The translations under genes and the position numbers were made by a program. Under the pieces are notes generated by a model. It was not told the DNA's origin, ran no database searches, and worked only from the letters and a program-made list of their open reading frames with translations. This document shows positions 62,653 through 64,000 of a DNA stretch of 64,000 bases, piece after piece; the stretch's first letter is position 1; every line of letters starts with the position of its first letter. The stretch comes from Candidatus Cloacimonadota bacterium (GTDB lineage: Bacteria > Cloacimonadota > Cloacimonadia > Cloacimonadales > WRIO01): contig JAJBBH010000006.1 in NCBI GenBank assembly GCA_020532185.1, positions 21,258 through 85,257 of the forward strand, in the 5' to 3' direction.

Positions 62653-62680
62653 GTGCCTTTGTAAAAAGGCACTTTTTTTT
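62653..62680 (+). terminator. intrinsic terminator after the FKBP gene
   Basis: An 8-bp stem (GTGCCTTT 62653-62660 with AAAGGCAC 62665-62672), a 4-base loop and eight T make a textbook Rho-independent terminator. It lies 12 bases past the FKBP stop, and the AGGAGG of the next gene follows directly. Confidence 0.93.
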
Positions 62681-62690
62681 AGGAGGATTT

Positions 62691-63677
62691 ATGAGCAAAC
62701 ATAATTATTTTTCTCCAATAGGTGAGATACAGATCGATTTTGACAATGAAGTTATCAACTCAGTACAATTTATTAATGAAAAGAAAGAAACATATGTAAA
62801 AGAGCCACATGAAAATAATAAAGCTTTTGTAGAAAGAATTAATAGATACTTTGATCAATATTTTCTTAGCCAAAACCCAACTGACTCTTTTGAAATAAAA
62901 AATACTGGAAATAACTTTTATAAAAAGGTTATGGAAGAGTTGAGAAAAGTACCTCTTGGAAATACTATTTATTACTCGGAGTTAGCTGAAAGAATAGATC
63001 ATGCAAAAGCAGCTCGGGCTGTGGGAAAGGCACTTGGCGATAACAAAATACTTATTATTAATCCGTGTCATAGAGTAATTGCAAAAAATGGAATTGGAGG
63101 CTTTAGGGCAGATTTGTGGCGAAAGAAATATTTACTTGCTTTAGAACAAGGCAAGCTATCAGATATGGGACTTGATTCTCAGCAAGTAAAACTTAGTTGC
63201 AATAATCATAATTGGAATGAGTTGTTTCAGATAGAAAAAGAAGCTATTTTAAGCATATTAGACATAAGCTCAGACCAAATACAGCATATAGGTAGTACTG
63301 CTGTTCCAGGTGTATGTGCAAAACCAATTATTGATATCATGTTGGGGATTAAACCTGAACAGGAAACAGATATTTTATCTATACTAAACCGTATTGGTTG
63401 GCAATATAAAGCTAATTTTGATCCTAAAGAGTGGCATTTTCTTGCCAAAGGAGTTGGAGATTTTTATACTCATCATCTACATGTTTGTCATTATAAATCA
63501 AACTTTTACAACAATCATGTTGGCTTTAGAGAAGTCATGTTAAAGTATCCGGATGAACTAAAAGAATATGAAGAATTAAAACAGAGAATAAGTTCAAACT
63601 TTGCACAAAACCGACAAGAATACACAAAAGCTAAAGCTGACTTCATAGTCTCAACTATAAAAAAATATGGCTACTAA
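62691..63677 (+). CDS. fusion of O6-alkylguanine-DNA alkyltransferase and GrpB/UPF0157 domain
   Basis: A 328-residue protein. The first 155 residues are the Ogt domain: VPLGNTIYYSELAERI, ARAVGKALGDNKILIINPCHRVI with the acceptor C126, and GGFRADLWRKKYLLALE. From about 175 it is a GrpB (UPF0157) domain, nucleotidyltransferase-like: IQHIGSTAVPGVCAKPIIDIMLGI, LHVCHYKSNFYNNHVGFREVML. Both halves are intact and in one frame. Ogt repairs alkylated guanine; the GrpB role is unknown. AGGAGG (62681-62686) precedes the ATG. Confidence 0.9.
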   Translation: MSKHNYFSPIGEIQIDFDNEVINSVQFINEKKETYVKEPHENNKAFVERINRYFDQYFLSQNPTDSFEIKNTGNNFYKKVMEELRKVPLGNTIYYSELAERIDHAKAARAVGKALGDNKILIINPCHRVIAKNGIGGFRADLWRKKYLLALEQGKLSDMGLDSQQVKLSCNNHNWNELFQIEKEAILSILDISSDQIQHIGSTAVPGVCAKPIIDIMLGIKPEQETDILSILNRIGWQYKANFDPKEWHFLAKGVGDFYTHHLHVCHYKSNFYNNHVGFREVMLKYPDELKEYEELKQRISSNFAQNRQEYTKAKADFIVSTIKKYGY

Positions 63678-64000
63678 ATACAAATACAGTATTGTATTAT
63701 TTCTTATCTTGTTTCTCCTAATAGGGTGTAAAGAAGAAAAAAAGTCGAGTGATACTGATAATGAGTACAAATTTAAAAAAGAGGGTCAGATTGTAATTAT
63801 TACAAGCATTAATGATTCTTTATCTTTTGATATTGAAATTGCCGACACCCCATATAAAACAGCACTTGGACTAATGTATAGAAATAAAATGGCTCAGAAT
63901 GAGTCAATGTTTTTTATTTTTGAATACCAAAGAATACAAAATTTTTGGATGAAAAATACTTATATACCATTAGACATATTGTTTATTGATGATGAGTTCA
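63667..64000 (+). CDS. DUF192 family lipoprotein, partial
   Basis: The frame starts with ATG at 63667, 11 bases before the end of the Ogt fusion gene, and runs off the window. The first 21 residues read as a lipoprotein signal (SIVLFLILFLLIGC), with the lipid-bearing Cys at residue 21. The rest matches DUF192: EIADTPYKTALGLMYRNKM, then NFWMKNTYIPLDILFID. DUF192 proteins are small and their function is not settled. The overlapped start suggests co-translation with the previous gene. Confidence 0.85.
   Translation, partial: MATKYKYSIVLFLILFLLIGCKEEKKSSDTDNEYKFKKEGQIVIITSINDSLSFDIEIADTPYKTALGLMYRNKMAQNESMFFIFEYQRIQNFWMKNTYIPLDILFIDDEF

Overview
The window looks like a chromosomal piece from an AT-rich (about 30% GC by eye), Gram-negative, probably anaerobic bacterium. 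Evidence for an outer membrane includes the end of a TonB-dependent receptor, heptose-LPS genes (gmhA and a heptosyltransferase), an MlaD-type lipid transporter subunit and lipoproteins. A large secreted propeller protein ends in an FCB-type C-terminal domain (YPNPF...GIYFY), and a serine palmitoyltransferase-like enzyme resembles that of Bacteroides. My best guess is the FCB superphylum, possibly Cloacimonadota, but no rRNA is present to prove it. I saw no tRNA, rRNA, IS element, prophage or CRISPR array.

Layout. (1) 1-1111: C-terminal part of a TonB-dependent receptor. (2) 1257-6258: a compact signalling operon: CheY, a CheZ-like phosphatase, a second receiver, an 84-residue CxC protein, a third receiver, a PAS histidine kinase and an NtrC-type sigma-54 activator. 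(3) 6233-14878: a FemAB-like acyltransferase, a polysaccharide-deacetylase-like protein with its metal ligands lost, two GT4 glycosyltransferases, a WecA-type initiating transferase and the propeller protein. (4) 14880-17862, minus strand: mutM, gmhA and gdhA. (5) 18443-37771, minus strand: 15 tightly packed polysaccharide genes. They include tandem FdtA-like isomerases, an aminotransferase, acetyltransferases, many glycosyltransferases, a GT4/CDP-glycerol-transferase fusion, a transglutaminase-like protein and asparagine synthase. (6) 37916-44536, minus strand: holB, a GNAT, an SPT-like enzyme, an AI-2E-type permease, a cyclic-nucleotide-binding protein, pcm, surE and a GT2. (7) 45149-64000, plus strand: a HAD protein, a U32 protein, tex, a DUF362 ferredoxin, a heptosyltransferase, a TagB-like transferase, panD-panC-aspartate kinase, a receiver, metG, SpoIID-like, miaB, MlaD-like, FKBP lipoprotein, an Ogt-GrpB fusion and the start of a DUF192 lipoprotein.

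How the parts may work together. A full match to the sigma-54 -24/-12 promoter consensus lies at 37847-37862, directly upstream of the 19-kb polysaccharide run. A long hairpin followed by a T-run lies just past the last gene of that run. The window also encodes a sigma-54 activator with an intact GAFTGA loop. I infer that glycan production is a sigma-54-controlled program, perhaps driven by the CheY/CheZ/kinase/activator cluster, but the link between that activator and this promoter is not shown by the sequence.

Other points of interest are an 11-bp tandem repeat (CATCCCGTTAC) found in two intergenic regions 29 kb apart, a G-run-rich stretch next to one copy, several domain fusions, and two proteins whose family catalytic residues are replaced.
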